Source: JAGMES01 sp023128035
Lineage (GTDB): Bacteria > Bacillota > Halanaerobiia > DY22613
Length of the DNA: 64,000 bases
NCBI GenBank assembly: GCA_030627905.1
Contig: DAOVRZ010000010.1
Coordinates: forward strand, 14,879 to 78,878
Reading direction: 5' to 3'
The position numbers and the translations under genes were made by a program. The notes beneath the pieces are model-generated. The model saw only the letters and a list, made by a program, of their open reading frames with translations, was not told the origin of the DNA and made no database searches. This document shows positions 1 to 7,524 of the stretch, one piece after another (within the stretch, counting starts at the first letter, position 1; every line of letters starts with the position of its first letter).

Positions 1-479
1 AACCAATGCTTCTAATTACTCACTCAGGGGACGGTTTAACTCAAGGATTGGTTGCTGGTGGTTTTTATCTAGCTGGAGAAAAGGATACTGCTACCTTAAT
101 CACTTCAGCCCTTTTAAAAACCTGGTGGACAACAAATATAGCAAAATCAATAGTACAACGCCCACGACCAGGAGCTACTCTAGGTGATGTAAACTTTGTC
201 GGAGATTATAAAATTACTGATCATAGAAGTTTTCCATCTGGTCATACAACAGGTGCATTTGCAGTTGCCACTGTTTTAAGTCACCAATATCCAAAATATA
301 CACCTTACTTTTATACTTATTCCTCACTTGTAGGTATTTCACGAATTTATACTGGTGTTCACTATCCTAGTGATGTTTTAGTTGGTGCTTATCTTGGAAT
401 ACTCATCGGACAAAGTACAATAAAACATAAAAACCTAATTATCACTGGTAACTTTATTGAATACAGTATTAAATTTTAA
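1..479 (+). CDS. PAP2-family phosphatase, 5' partial
   Basis: This is the C-terminal part of a type-2 phosphatidic acid phosphatase-like membrane enzyme, a family that removes phosphate from lipids such as undecaprenyl pyrophosphate or phosphatidic acid. All three family motifs are visible: KSIVQRPRP (KX6RP), PSGHT, and SRIYTGVHYPSD with the catalytic His and Asp. The reading frame is open back to the window edge. An ATG lies at 6, but the family normally has membrane helices before the first motif, so the true start is probably outside the window. The physiological substrate cannot be told from sequence. The gene converges on hpf and shares its terminator. Confidence 0.85.
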   Translation, partial: PMLLITHSGDGLTQGLVAGGFYLAGEKDTATLITSALLKTWWTTNIAKSIVQRPRPGATLGDVNFVGDYKITDHRSFPSGHTTGAFAVATVLSHQYPKYTPYFYTYSSLVGISRIYTGVHYPSDVLVGAYLGILIGQSTIKHKNLIITGNFIEYSIKF

Positions 480-485
480 ATTATT

Positions 486-519
486 AAAAAACCGATTGGT
501 ATATGCCAATCGGTTTTTT
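486..519. terminator. Bidirectional intrinsic terminator
   Basis: A 14-bp perfect stem (AAAAAACCGATTGG with its complement) closes a 6-nt loop. It starts with six A and ends with six T, so it works as a Rho-independent terminator in both directions. It sits between the convergent PAP2 gene (ends 479) and hpf (ends 540). Confidence 0.9.
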
Positions 520-539
520 AATATATAAAAATTTAATTT

Positions 540-1079
540 TTAGAATTCAGGATCAATCAATCCATATTGACCATTTTTCCGCTTATAAACTACATTTACT
601 GTTTCGGTATCAGCATTCGTAAATACGAAGAAATCATGCCCGATTAAATCCATTTGCATAACAGCCTCTTCAACTGACATAGGCTTAACGGAAAAACGTT
701 TAGTTCTCACAATCTTAGGTTCTTCTTCATTATCAAGTTCACCTGGTTCACTCACAAACTGCAATTTAAATTCCTGCTTCCGTTCGCGAATCTTGCGATT
801 AATTCTGGTTTTATGTTTGCGAACCTGACGTTCTAATTTGTCAATAACACCATCAATGGAAGCATACATATCACCGGAACTTTCTTCACCTCGCAAAATT
901 AATCCATCTACCATAATGGTAACCTCTACAATATGGCGCTCCTTCTCCACTTCTAATGCTACTAGAGCTTCAATAAAAGCCTCTTGGAAATACTTTTCAA
1001 TCTTCCCTATTTTTTCTTCCACATAGCCTTTTAGCGCGTTGGTGAGTTCCAAATTCTTTCCACGAATTGCAATTTTCAT
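540..1079 (-). CDS. hpf: Ribosome hibernation promoting factor, long form
   Basis: This is long-form HPF (YvyD/RaiA family), which binds the 30S decoding centre and dimerises 70S ribosomes into inactive 100S particles in stationary phase. The N-terminal half (MKIAIRGKNLELTNALKGYV) is the S30AE ribosome-binding domain, and the C-terminal 60 residues (RTKRFSVKPMSVEEAVMQM to the end) are the dimerisation domain. At 179 residues it has the usual long-form length. An in-frame ATG exists at 1178, but the start at 1079 follows a strong GAGGAGG site (1085-1093) and lies just downstream of a SigH-like promoter at 1114-1142, so the longer version would begin upstream of the transcript. In Bacillus subtilis hpf also follows the flagellin/fliD genes; here the comF genes are its neighbours. 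Confidence 0.95.
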   Translation of the reverse strand: MKIAIRGKNLELTNALKGYVEEKIGKIEKYFQEAFIEALVALEVEKERHIVEVTIMVDGLILRGEESSGDMYASIDGVIDKLERQVRKHKTRINRKIRERKQEFKLQFVSEPGELDNEEEPKIVRTKRFSVKPMSVEEAVMQMDLIGHDFFVFTNADTETVNVVYKRKNGQYGLIDPEF

Positions 1080-1113
1080 AGCTATGCCTCCTCTCTTTTT
1101 ATCCTTGTTATAT

Positions 1114-1142
1114 TTATTCAACAAATATAATGAGAATCCTTC
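1114..1142 (-). promoter_or_regulatory. SigH-like promoter of hpf
   Basis: On the minus strand GAAGGATTC (1142-1134), an 11-nt spacer and GTTGAATAA (1122-1114) match the Firmicute sigma-H pattern RnAGGAWWW-N11/12-RnnGAATWW at all but one position. Transcription would begin near 1108, about 15 bases before the Shine-Dalgarno site of hpf. B. subtilis yvyD (hpf) is also sigma-H/sigma-B dependent. The assignment rests on the motif only. Confidence 0.6.
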
Positions 1143-1248
1143 CATTTCAACGATTTTTCTCATCGTTTCCTCTTTCATCTTTAGTATCTTGTAGATACTT
1201 TTTTACTATTCATCTTAAAAAATAATATTAAAATGATTCGCCCACGAC

Positions 1249-1432
1249 TTTTCCACAGATTTTCTGTATAACTTGTGGATAATGTGGATAACTTTCTAAA
1301 TAAGTTGATATATCAGTACGTTCGCGGCAAAATATAAGTGGATAACTTTTGGTTATATTTGTAATTTAGTTGTGGATAGTGGGGAAAACTCCCTTTTAGC
1401 CGTACAATATCAAGTCTTTAGATTGTGGATAA
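1249..1432. promoter_or_regulatory. Cluster of DnaA boxes
   Basis: Three exact DnaA boxes (TGTGGATAA at 1274-1282, 1283-1291 and 1424-1432) and three with one mismatch (1249-1257 in the opposite direction, 1337-1345, 1371-1379) fall within 184 bases. Two exact boxes are directly abutted head to tail. The cluster fills the gap between hpf and comFC and contains no ORF. No dnaA or dnaN gene is in the window, so I call it a DnaA-binding cluster rather than an origin. Confidence 0.7.
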
Positions 1433-1453
1433 AATTTAGAAAGAATCTGTTAC

Positions 1454-2140
1454 CTAACTAATTCTACCAGATGCCAAAACATAAACTCCTATATGTCTTC
1501 CACCAGCTTCTTTTAATACCCGAGCAATCTCATCACATGTAGTACCAGTTGTAAAAATATCATCAATAATTAACCAATTTTTATCTTTTACCTTCACTTC
1601 TTTTTTCAATTGAAAGGCTCCTTCCATGTTCTTTTGCCTTTCTTCACGATTTAATTTATTCTGCGGGAGTGTCTCCTTTATTCTGGTAACCCAATCACAA
1701 CAAGGAAGATTTAAATAAAAAGATAGACCTCGCGCCAATAGTAGTGCATGATTATAGCCTCTTTCACGAAGGCGTTCTTCATGCATGGCAACAGGAATAA
1801 ATCCATCCCATTTTTCCTTTGGAAAAACAATCGGATAGTGAGCAACCATTAACTCTACTAAAGGAAAAATAAGCTCACGTTTACTATAATATTTAAAACT
1901 ATAAATTAAATCTTTTATATTCCCCTCATAAAAAGCTACACCCCGAACCTGATCGAAATATTGCTTTTCTGCTTTTTGGATATCTTTTAGATCAAAATCC
2001 GAAAAAAACTGAATGGAATTTAAACACTTATTACAAATTCCATATTGATTTTCCCAACCAGTTAATTCACTCTCACAATGACAACAATAATCTGGCTCAG
2101 GATAGATTTTTTTTAAGATTGGATTTAGAATCTTAAGCAT
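1454..2140 (-). CDS. comFC: ComF family protein (ComFC)
   Basis: ComFC is a phosphoribosyltransferase-fold protein needed for internalising single-stranded DNA during natural transformation, working with ComFA. The N-terminus has a four-cysteine zinc-finger-like motif (CCHCESELTGWENQYGICNKC spans its ends), and the C-terminus has the PRPP-binding loop WLIIDDIFTTGTTCDE. Length is 228 residues. The chosen ATG at 2140 is preceded by AGGGGG and overlaps the comFA stop codon, so the genes are translationally coupled; an in-frame start at 2170 lacks a good ribosome binding site. Confidence 0.92.
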   Translation of the reverse strand: MLKILNPILKKIYPEPDYCCHCESELTGWENQYGICNKCLNSIQFFSDFDLKDIQKAEKQYFDQVRGVAFYEGNIKDLIYSFKYYSKRELIFPLVELMVAHYPIVFPKEKWDGFIPVAMHEERLRERGYNHALLLARGLSFYLNLPCCDWVTRIKETLPQNKLNREERQKNMEGAFQLKKEVKVKDKNWLIIDDIFTTGTTCDEIARVLKEAGGRHIGVYVLASGRIS

Positions 2141-3941
2141 CCAATAGCCCCCTCTTTTTGGCTTCTTCATTCATCTCAATGATCCATTTTCTAGCCTTTT
2201 TCATTTCACCGGAGATTCTTTTTCCTAAAAACCAAACTTTTGCATCAGGATAATAAAGAGAACGACCACCACGTCCTGCCATTTGGATTAAATTTTGATG
2301 TTGAAAAATTTTTTCCTGATCAGCATATAAAACCAAAACATTGCTCTTTGGAACCGTTACACCCCTTTCCAGAATAGTCGTAGTAGCAAGAATTGGATAA
2401 TCTCCTCGCAAAAAACCCTCAACCTTTGATGAACGATTCAGATCCTGACTATGAGTATATTGCACCCAATCAGATATCTCCTTCTCATTATAATATTTAT
2501 GCAAAGTCTGACCAAAAATCTCCACCATTCTTCGTGTTGGTAAAAAAATATACAACTGAGCCAGATCACGATATATCGTCTCCTCAATCCTCTCTCTCAC
2601 CTCTTTAGGCATCTTTTTGAAGTCTGGGTAGGGCGGAAGTTTTAAATTCTCGAGAAAGGGAACTGGGACCCCTTTACGATGAAATCTAGCAGGTAATGTT
2701 AGCATCTCCACTTGTCCTAATCGAACCTGACCTAAAAGATCGTCTCCTGGAGTTGCACTTAAATAAACCAATTTCCCTTCTTTTTTTATACTCCGCTTTA
2801 GAAGATTTTTTAAACGTTGATCACCTTGATATGGATATGCATCAACTTCATCAAAAATAATTAGATCAAAAGCATGATAGAAGCGAACTAATTGATGGAT
2901 AGTAGCAATGGTTAATTGACTTTGGAAATATTTATTTTCTGAACCTCCATATAATCCAACAATACTCACTTTCGGGAAAGCTTTCTTCATCCGATCTACC
3001 ATCTGTCTTACCACTTCGCGTCTTGTAGATGTAAATAAAATCCTTCCACCTCTCTCTAAGACATCAGCTATCAAAGCAAAAGTGATTTCCGTTTTACCTG
3101 CACCACAAACCGCCCATATCAGCCAATGACTCACCTGATCATTTTTAAGTCCACTTACCAAATAATCAGATAATTTTTTTTGATATGGAGATAGTGGAAA
3201 AGAAAACTTAAGCTCAACCTCTTGCATTTTCTGGTTTCTCAAGAGCGCTTGATCTATTCTACGAAAAAGAGGGCGACAGGTTAAACTCTCCCCCATAGAT
3301 TGGCATTCAGGACAATACCAGGTTCTTTCTCCACAGATACCACATTGAGTTAAAGTAAGTTCAGTATGTCCACATCTTAAGCAAAATGATTCAAAAGGTA
3401 GATTCGCAGGAACCATTTCCACGACATCTGCTACCAACAATGAGATTAAATTCTTTTTAACTTCTAATAAAGTCTGGTCTCTTAAACCCATTTCTTTTAT
3501 TCCGCTTATTATCTCGGAAAAATATAAATTTCTTCCCCTCAATAGAGCGCGAAGTTTAATGATTTCTGGACAATTAGAACCAATCTCTGTTGATAAATCA
3601 CTAAAATTAGAAATCATAAACGGCTCTTTTTCAGGTAAAATTTTTACTCCCCATTCATTAAGCCATCTCTCTTTCTTTAACCATTTTTTGATTTTATTTC
3701 TCCATCTGCTTTTAACCAACTGAACACGCCAACTAAGCCATGGTAGTTTTTTTAACATTTTTACTAACTGATAACCAGGATATAAACCTATAGATTCTGT
3801 TAAAGGCCAAATCCACTCATAACCGCTTTTTTTCAGTTCAGCCATCTCTATAGCTAGATCATAAGTCATATCTACACGAATCCGATAAAATCTATCTATT
3901 TTTTGTCCTGCAACATATACTTGTACACGACAACACTTCAT
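2133..3941 (-). CDS. comFA: ComFA-like DNA helicase/translocase
   Basis: This is a DEAD/DEAH-type ATPase that drives uptake of transforming DNA at the cytoplasmic face of the membrane. It has a zinc-binding cluster of six Cys around residues 187-213 (CLRC, CGIC, CPEC), the Walker A motif AVCGAGKTE near 278-285, the Walker B box FDEVD near 370, SATPGDD (motif III) and a C-terminal helicase domain with QMAGRGGR. The start at 3941 follows AAGGTGG and gives 602 residues. The frame is open for another 78 codons upstream, but those overlap the sigma-factor gene in another frame and look unlike the family. It overlaps comFC by 8 nt. Confidence 0.92.
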   Translation of the reverse strand: MKCCRVQVYVAGQKIDRFYRIRVDMTYDLAIEMAELKKSGYEWIWPLTESIGLYPGYQLVKMLKKLPWLSWRVQLVKSRWRNKIKKWLKKERWLNEWGVKILPEKEPFMISNFSDLSTEIGSNCPEIIKLRALLRGRNLYFSEIISGIKEMGLRDQTLLEVKKNLISLLVADVVEMVPANLPFESFCLRCGHTELTLTQCGICGERTWYCPECQSMGESLTCRPLFRRIDQALLRNQKMQEVELKFSFPLSPYQKKLSDYLVSGLKNDQVSHWLIWAVCGAGKTEITFALIADVLERGGRILFTSTRREVVRQMVDRMKKAFPKVSIVGLYGGSENKYFQSQLTIATIHQLVRFYHAFDLIIFDEVDAYPYQGDQRLKNLLKRSIKKEGKLVYLSATPGDDLLGQVRLGQVEMLTLPARFHRKGVPVPFLENLKLPPYPDFKKMPKEVRERIEETIYRDLAQLYIFLPTRRMVEIFGQTLHKYYNEKEISDWVQYTHSQDLNRSSKVEGFLRGDYPILATTTILERGVTVPKSNVLVLYADQEKIFQHQNLIQMAGRGGRSLYYPDAKVWFLGKRISGEMKKARKWIIEMNEEAKKRGLLDA

Positions 3942-4011
3942 TACTTTACCACCTTTTCCCCAAAAATGAATAACTGCTTCCAGCGTTAGCCAGAAACAGC
4001 TTTTAGGGTTA

Positions 4012-4677
4012 CTAATAGTTAGCAACTTGATTTCCAAATTTATTTCTAATCTGATCAATCTTCCGACGTGATCTTTGCAGAGCATTGTCCACAGTTTTGA
4101 CATTACTCTCCAACTCTTCGGAGATCTCCTTATATGATTTCGACTCCAAATAACTAGTAAAAACCTGCCACTCAAGAGGTGTAAGTACTTTTTTAAGTTC
4201 TTGAGTCACTTCAGTAATAAACTCTCGATTAATCAAATCACGTTCAGGATCCATATTTTCATCTGGCAATACGTCAAGTAAAGTTCTACCCATGCCGCCA
4301 TCGTCTCTAGCATATTTCAACTTCCGATCAATAGAAGTCGAAGTATTAAGTGGTAGATGTTTTTGACGATTTGCCATTTTTATTGCTGATATCAATTGAC
4401 GATTCACACATAAATGTGCAAAACCACGAAACGAAGCTTCTCTGGAAATTTTATAATCGCGAATAGCTTTATACAGTCCAACTAATCCTTCCTGAATCAC
4501 ATCATCGCGATCTAATCCTTTAATATAAAACAATCTGGACTTTGAATAGACAATATCCATATTTGTTTTAATTAAATACTCCTCGGCTTCACGCTCACCT
4601 TCCTGCGCAAGTAAAATCAATTCATCTTCAGATATTTCCTCACACCAGCTAAGCTGATTACTTTTGGATTTGTCCAT
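4012..4677 (-). CDS. SigH-type RNA polymerase sigma factor
   Basis: This is a sigma-70 family member closest to sporulation/competence sigma-H. Region 2 contains GLDRDDVIQEGLVGLYKAI and NRQLISAIKMANRQKHLPLN, close to the Spo0H pattern. The C-terminal region 4 helix-turn-helix is SYKEISEELESNVKTVDNAL. Length is 221 residues. It begins after AGGTGGGGG and lies 70 bases upstream of comFA on the same strand, probably in one transcript. Whether it is the only sigma-H or a second, competence-linked copy cannot be told here; sigH is usually elsewhere. Two SigH-like promoters occur in this window (hpf and flgB). A sigma-A promoter lies 490 bases upstream. Confidence 0.85.
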   Translation of the reverse strand: MDKSKSNQLSWCEEISEDELILLAQEGEREAEEYLIKTNMDIVYSKSRLFYIKGLDRDDVIQEGLVGLYKAIRDYKISREASFRGFAHLCVNRQLISAIKMANRQKHLPLNTSTSIDRKLKYARDDGGMGRTLLDVLPDENMDPERDLINREFITEVTQELKKVLTPLEWQVFTSYLESKSYKEISEELESNVKTVDNALQRSRRKIDQIRNKFGNQVANY

Positions 4678-4838
4678 TGAACCCCCACCTCTGTTCCAAT
4701 TTTTGCCCCCTCAGACTAAAATTGGCCTAACCCTCTACTACTACACCTCTAATGAATTGCCACTACCACCACCTTCGAATACTTTTTATATATTTAAAAC
4801 TTTTAGTGAACTCGTCCAGCTAAAGCTGAACATCGGGG

Positions 4839-4904
4839 CTTCAGTAGGGGATTCTACCCCCACTGAAGATTAAAAACAATTCCCCCCACTTATAGAAGTG
4901 GGGG
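4839..4904. mobile_element. Tandem hairpins, possible IS200/IS605 end remnant
   Basis: Two GC-rich hairpins stand side by side in AT-rich DNA: CTTCAGTAGGGG/CCCCCACTGAAG (4839-4868) and CCCCCACTT/AAGTGGGGG (4883-4904). Hairpins of this kind are typical of the subterminal palindromes of IS200/IS605-type elements. The plus-strand frame running into them (to 4873) could be a decayed tnpB tail, but I cannot demonstrate that. On the minus strand they would lie in the leader of the sigma-factor mRNA. A related hairpin set occurs at 49615-49742. Confidence 0.35.
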
Positions 4905-4922
4905 TCTTAACTCAAAAGATAA

Positions 4923-5046
4923 ATGATTCGTCCACAAAAAGTATTTTAGTCACACTCCCATACTATATAAAGAACTGAAACCGCCTAATTCAGTCCTTTA
5001 TATAGTACGGGAGCTCTTGTGTGACTATTTTTTGTGGGCTAATCAT
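4923..5046. repeat. 124-bp imperfect palindrome
   Basis: The left arm begins ATGATTCGTCCACAAAAA at 4923. The right arm, read from the other strand, begins ATGATTAGCCCACAAAAA at 5046. The arms match for about 55 bases with a few mismatches and two small gaps (shared blocks AGTCACAC, TACTATATAAAG and ACTGAA) around a short centre near 4984-4988. It has no ORF and looks like a MITE-type element or a long RNA hairpin in the sigma-factor leader. It follows the hairpins at 4839-4904. Confidence 0.75.
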
Positions 5047-5164
5047 AATTAATAATCTACTCACAACTTTGTAATGTATTTTTTATATATTGACAGTTTT
5101 CGACTTATAATAACAAAATTTAATTAGAAATCATTTAATTTTCGAAACATTGCAACACTTTTAT

Positions 5165-5193
5165 AGTATACACTTTTTGCTATAATTTGTCAA
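5165..5193 (-). promoter_or_regulatory. Sigma-A promoter upstream of sigma/comF genes
   Basis: On the minus strand TTGACA (5193-5188), a 17-bp spacer and TATACT (5170-5165) form a near-consensus vegetative promoter. Transcription would run leftward through the palindrome and hairpins to the SigH-like gene at 4677, giving a leader of about 480 bases. Alternatively it makes a separate small RNA ending at the hairpins. The rest of the 4678-5270 gap holds nothing I recognise. Confidence 0.7.
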
Positions 5194-5270
5194 GGCATAC
5201 GATGGCAATATATCTTACAATAAATATAATTAAAGCCGAGTAATAATCATTCCCAACTTACTTTATAACT

Positions 5271-5717
5271 TTAGCTTTCTTCTTTCCTCATAATCTTAAG
5301 TAAAAGAGTTAAATCAGTAAGTAATTCATTCTGTTGGCTACTATTAAGCATTCCCAGATCCCGTTCTAACTTCTTTCGTCGTTTTTCCAAAATCTCTTCT
5401 ACTGTTCTTCGTCCTTTTTCCTTTAATTTTACCCTAACCACTCTCCGATCGGCTTTATCTCGATATCTTTCAACTAAATCAACCTTCTCTAGTCTATCAA
5501 CCAATCCAGAAACAGTACTATTTGCCAAAAACAACACATCACTAATTTCTCCAATAGTCATATCTTCATCACGATAAATCGTTATCAGCGCAGAAAACTG
5601 AGGTGGAGTAATCGTAGCATCTTTCATACTATCACGGAGGAGTTTATTCATAATTCTTGCAATTTGAGTCATAAGATATTCAAACTCCAATGGAGTAAGC
5701 TTTAGGTCTTCACTCAT
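5271..5717 (-). CDS. MarR family transcriptional regulator
   Basis: This winged helix-turn-helix regulator of 148 residues has the MarR layout: an N-terminal dimerisation helix (LTPLEFEYLMTQIARIMNKL), the recognition region MTIGEISDVLFLANSTVSGL, and the wing DKADRRVVRVKLKEKG with the DxRxxxVxLT-like signature. MarR proteins usually repress nearby genes in response to small phenolic or oxidative signals; no target is obvious here. The start at 5717 follows AAGGGG at normal spacing. The in-frame extension to 5816 overlaps a small ORF and lacks a ribosome binding site. Confidence 0.9.
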   Translation of the reverse strand: MSEDLKLTPLEFEYLMTQIARIMNKLLRDSMKDATITPPQFSALITIYRDEDMTIGEISDVLFLANSTVSGLVDRLEKVDLVERYRDKADRRVVRVKLKEKGRRTVEEILEKRRKKLERDLGMLNSSQQNELLTDLTLLLKIMRKEES

Positions 5718-5767
5718 TTTTTTACCCCTTCCCTTATCATTTTTCATATCCAGAAATAACTTAGATG

Positions 5768-5959
5768 TCAAAACCAATTTGCTGGATTTAACAAATTTAA
5801 AAATTTTTCCAAGCATAAACTAACATCTCCTCCAATAGCAGAGATGATTAATAACGCAATCAAAAGATGCAACAACCAAAACATATTATACTCAATAATA
5901 TTAAATTCAACAAATTCCTTATCTTCTTTTTGTAATTCTTTTTTTGATCTTACCGCCAA
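5768..5959 (-). CDS. Small putative membrane protein
   Basis: This 63-residue ORF starts with TTG after AAGGGGG at good spacing. It has a charged N-terminus (RSKKELQKEDKEF) and one hydrophobic segment (FWLLHLLIALLIISAIGG) long enough to cross the membrane. It lies 50 bases upstream of marR on the same strand and may be co-transcribed. I recognise no family. It could also be a chance ORF. Confidence 0.4.
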   Translation of the reverse strand: MAVRSKKELQKEDKEFVEFNIIEYNMFWLLHLLIALLIISAIGGDVSLCLEKFLNLLNPANWF

Positions 5960-5992
5960 ATAGTGATACCCCCTTTATTTAACGACATATAG

Positions 5993-6028
5993 CAAAAAAA
6001 GGTGTATGTAATTCATCAACATACACCT
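5993..6028 (-). terminator. Intrinsic terminator
   Basis: Read on the minus strand, the 10-bp stem AGGTGTATGT/ACATACACCT with a 9-nt loop is followed directly by seven T. It ends the transcript of the gene at 6051-6590. Confidence 0.9.
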
Positions 6029-6050
6029 CACTTATTTGATTAAATACTAT

Positions 6051-6590
6051 CTAAAGATCTGTCTGAATACCAAACATAATTCCACTAGGGCCACTACCTA
6101 AATAGTTTTGCCAACCAGCTTGAAAATAGGTTCTAGATGTCAATTGATAATTAATACCAGCAAAATAACCTAAATCTCCTTCATCCATCGAATAATCTAT
6201 GCCACTATTTATCTTAATATAATTATTATGAACTTTGGTAAAAAGAACCCCAATAGTCTTTTCAACAGAAGTTACACTGTTAAAATCACTATGAATTCCC
6301 AAACGCCCAGATACATCTAATAACTTATTTTCATGAAGTTTAAATTTAAGAAACAAATCTAAATAACTGTTTTCTTTAGAATATACAAATCCTCCCTCAG
6401 CAGACAAAGTCATAGTTAATCCCCATTCTCCTGCTATCGAAAGAGACTTAATTCCATCTAAAACTTGAACATTATAGCAAACAATTTGGCGTCCTGGGAT
6501 AATCTCTCCATTACTGAGGGCCTTAGTATCTTCTGACACAAAGATTACCATTAATAATAAAACAATTACCCAGAGTACTGGTTTTTTCAT
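6051..6590 (-). CDS. Secreted protein, putative outer-membrane beta-barrel
   Basis: This 179-residue protein has a clear signal peptide (MKKPVLWVIVLLLMVIFVSE, cut near TKA-LS). The mature part is made of alternating polar/hydrophobic stretches with many Tyr, Gly and Asn, for example GYFAGINYQLTSRTYFQAGW and the final GIMFGIQTDL, as expected for a small outer-membrane barrel. No named family is recognised. It starts after GGAGGAA and lies 12 bases downstream of the Nif3-like gene, so the two are probably co-transcribed. A second barrel-like protein lies on the other side of that gene. The location is inference. Confidence 0.6.
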   Translation of the reverse strand: MKKPVLWVIVLLLMVIFVSEDTKALSNGEIIPGRQIVCYNVQVLDGIKSLSIAGEWGLTMTLSAEGGFVYSKENSYLDLFLKFKLHENKLLDVSGRLGIHSDFNSVTSVEKTIGVLFTKVHNNYIKINSGIDYSMDEGDLGYFAGINYQLTSRTYFQAGWQNYLGSGPSGIMFGIQTDL

Positions 6591-6602
6591 TTCTTATTCC
6601 TC

Positions 6603-7442
6603 CTAAAACTTTTTAATAGTTGGATCAACAACCCCACTACATCTGATTACCTCGATTCCTTCCTCTTCCCATTTAGCAATCAATTTGTTAATTCCTACAG
6701 AATCACTTGCCATATGGCCAGCAACAATAATATTACCTATATTTTGTTCTCTAATAGCGTCCAGTACATCTTCTGGCATATGCATAACTATTAAAGTTCC
6801 AATTCCTGCTTCAAAATATGCTTTAGCTACATCTGCACCGCCACCAGTTCCACCAGCCATAGTTACAAAAACCTTACCTGCATAGTCTTTTTTGCCACCG
6901 ATGCGAATCTTTGGTTGAGCTTTAGTATTCTGATATTCTGGAAATTCCATTAGAGCATCTACTACATCCTGTAAAGTTGCCTCTGGCTTATCATTTAATT
7001 TTGCATCTAAATGATCCTGTACAGTATTTTCGGCTAAAATATCACAAGGGGTATGAATACCCATATATGGCATATTCAACAGCTTTGCAGATGTTGCTAC
7101 ACGATCATAGTTAGCTGGATGTAAAGCACGCTCAATTTTATCTATTTTCTTCTTGATAGCTTTCTGTGCTTTATTAATAGGTACCCCAGCTTTAACCATC
7201 CGTTGAATCTGGTTAGACATCACCTTAAATAAGCCCTGCTGTGGATCTCCCGTTTTAGGATGATGTGTAACAACACAATCAACATTTAATTGTTGAGCCA
7301 TCAAAATCTCAGCAGTCTCCATGTCAACACCAAATAAAACCTTTTTAATATCTTCGCCTTCAACAACTATACCAGAATCTTCAGGAATATTATCAAGACC
7401 TGCTAATTCTACCGCAATTTCCATCAATCTTTCAGTATTCAT
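6603..7442 (-). CDS. Nif3-like dinuclear metal-centre protein
   Basis: This Nif3/YqfO-family protein (279 residues) is a cytoplasmic fold with a two-metal site whose biochemical role is still unclear. Family signatures are VTHHPKTG near residue 60 (metal-binding His pair), the central glycine-rich MAGGTGGGAD, and the C-terminal VAGHMASDSVG that supplies further ligands. It lacks the inserted PII-like domain found in longer homologues. It starts after a GGGGG site and sits between two putative outer-membrane proteins on the same strand. The usual neighbours (rpoD, trmK) are absent. Confidence 0.85.
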   Translation of the reverse strand: MNTERLMEIAVELAGLDNIPEDSGIVVEGEDIKKVLFGVDMETAEILMAQQLNVDCVVTHHPKTGDPQQGLFKVMSNQIQRMVKAGVPINKAQKAIKKKIDKIERALHPANYDRVATSAKLLNMPYMGIHTPCDILAENTVQDHLDAKLNDKPEATLQDVVDALMEFPEYQNTKAQPKIRIGGKKDYAGKVFVTMAGGTGGGADVAKAYFEAGIGTLIVMHMPEDVLDAIREQNIGNIIVAGHMASDSVGINKLIAKWEEEGIEVIRCSGVVDPTIKKF

Positions 7443-7524
7443 GAATAGCCCCCCACTAAATAATAATTTTTTTTTTATATGGTATTCCTTTTTTACTTAT
7501 TCGCGCTTTTTTCTCCTTTTCCTG

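Noticed and set aside
1249..1432. Chromosomal replication origin
   Set aside because: DnaA boxes are clear, but dnaA, dnaN, rpmH and a marked AT-rich unwinding region are not seen; kept as a DnaA-box cluster.
4664..4873. Plus-strand 69-codon ORF overlapping the sigma-factor start, as a real gene
   Set aside because: It begins inside the sigma gene on the opposite strand, has no ribosome binding site and biased composition. At most it is a decayed transposase tail.
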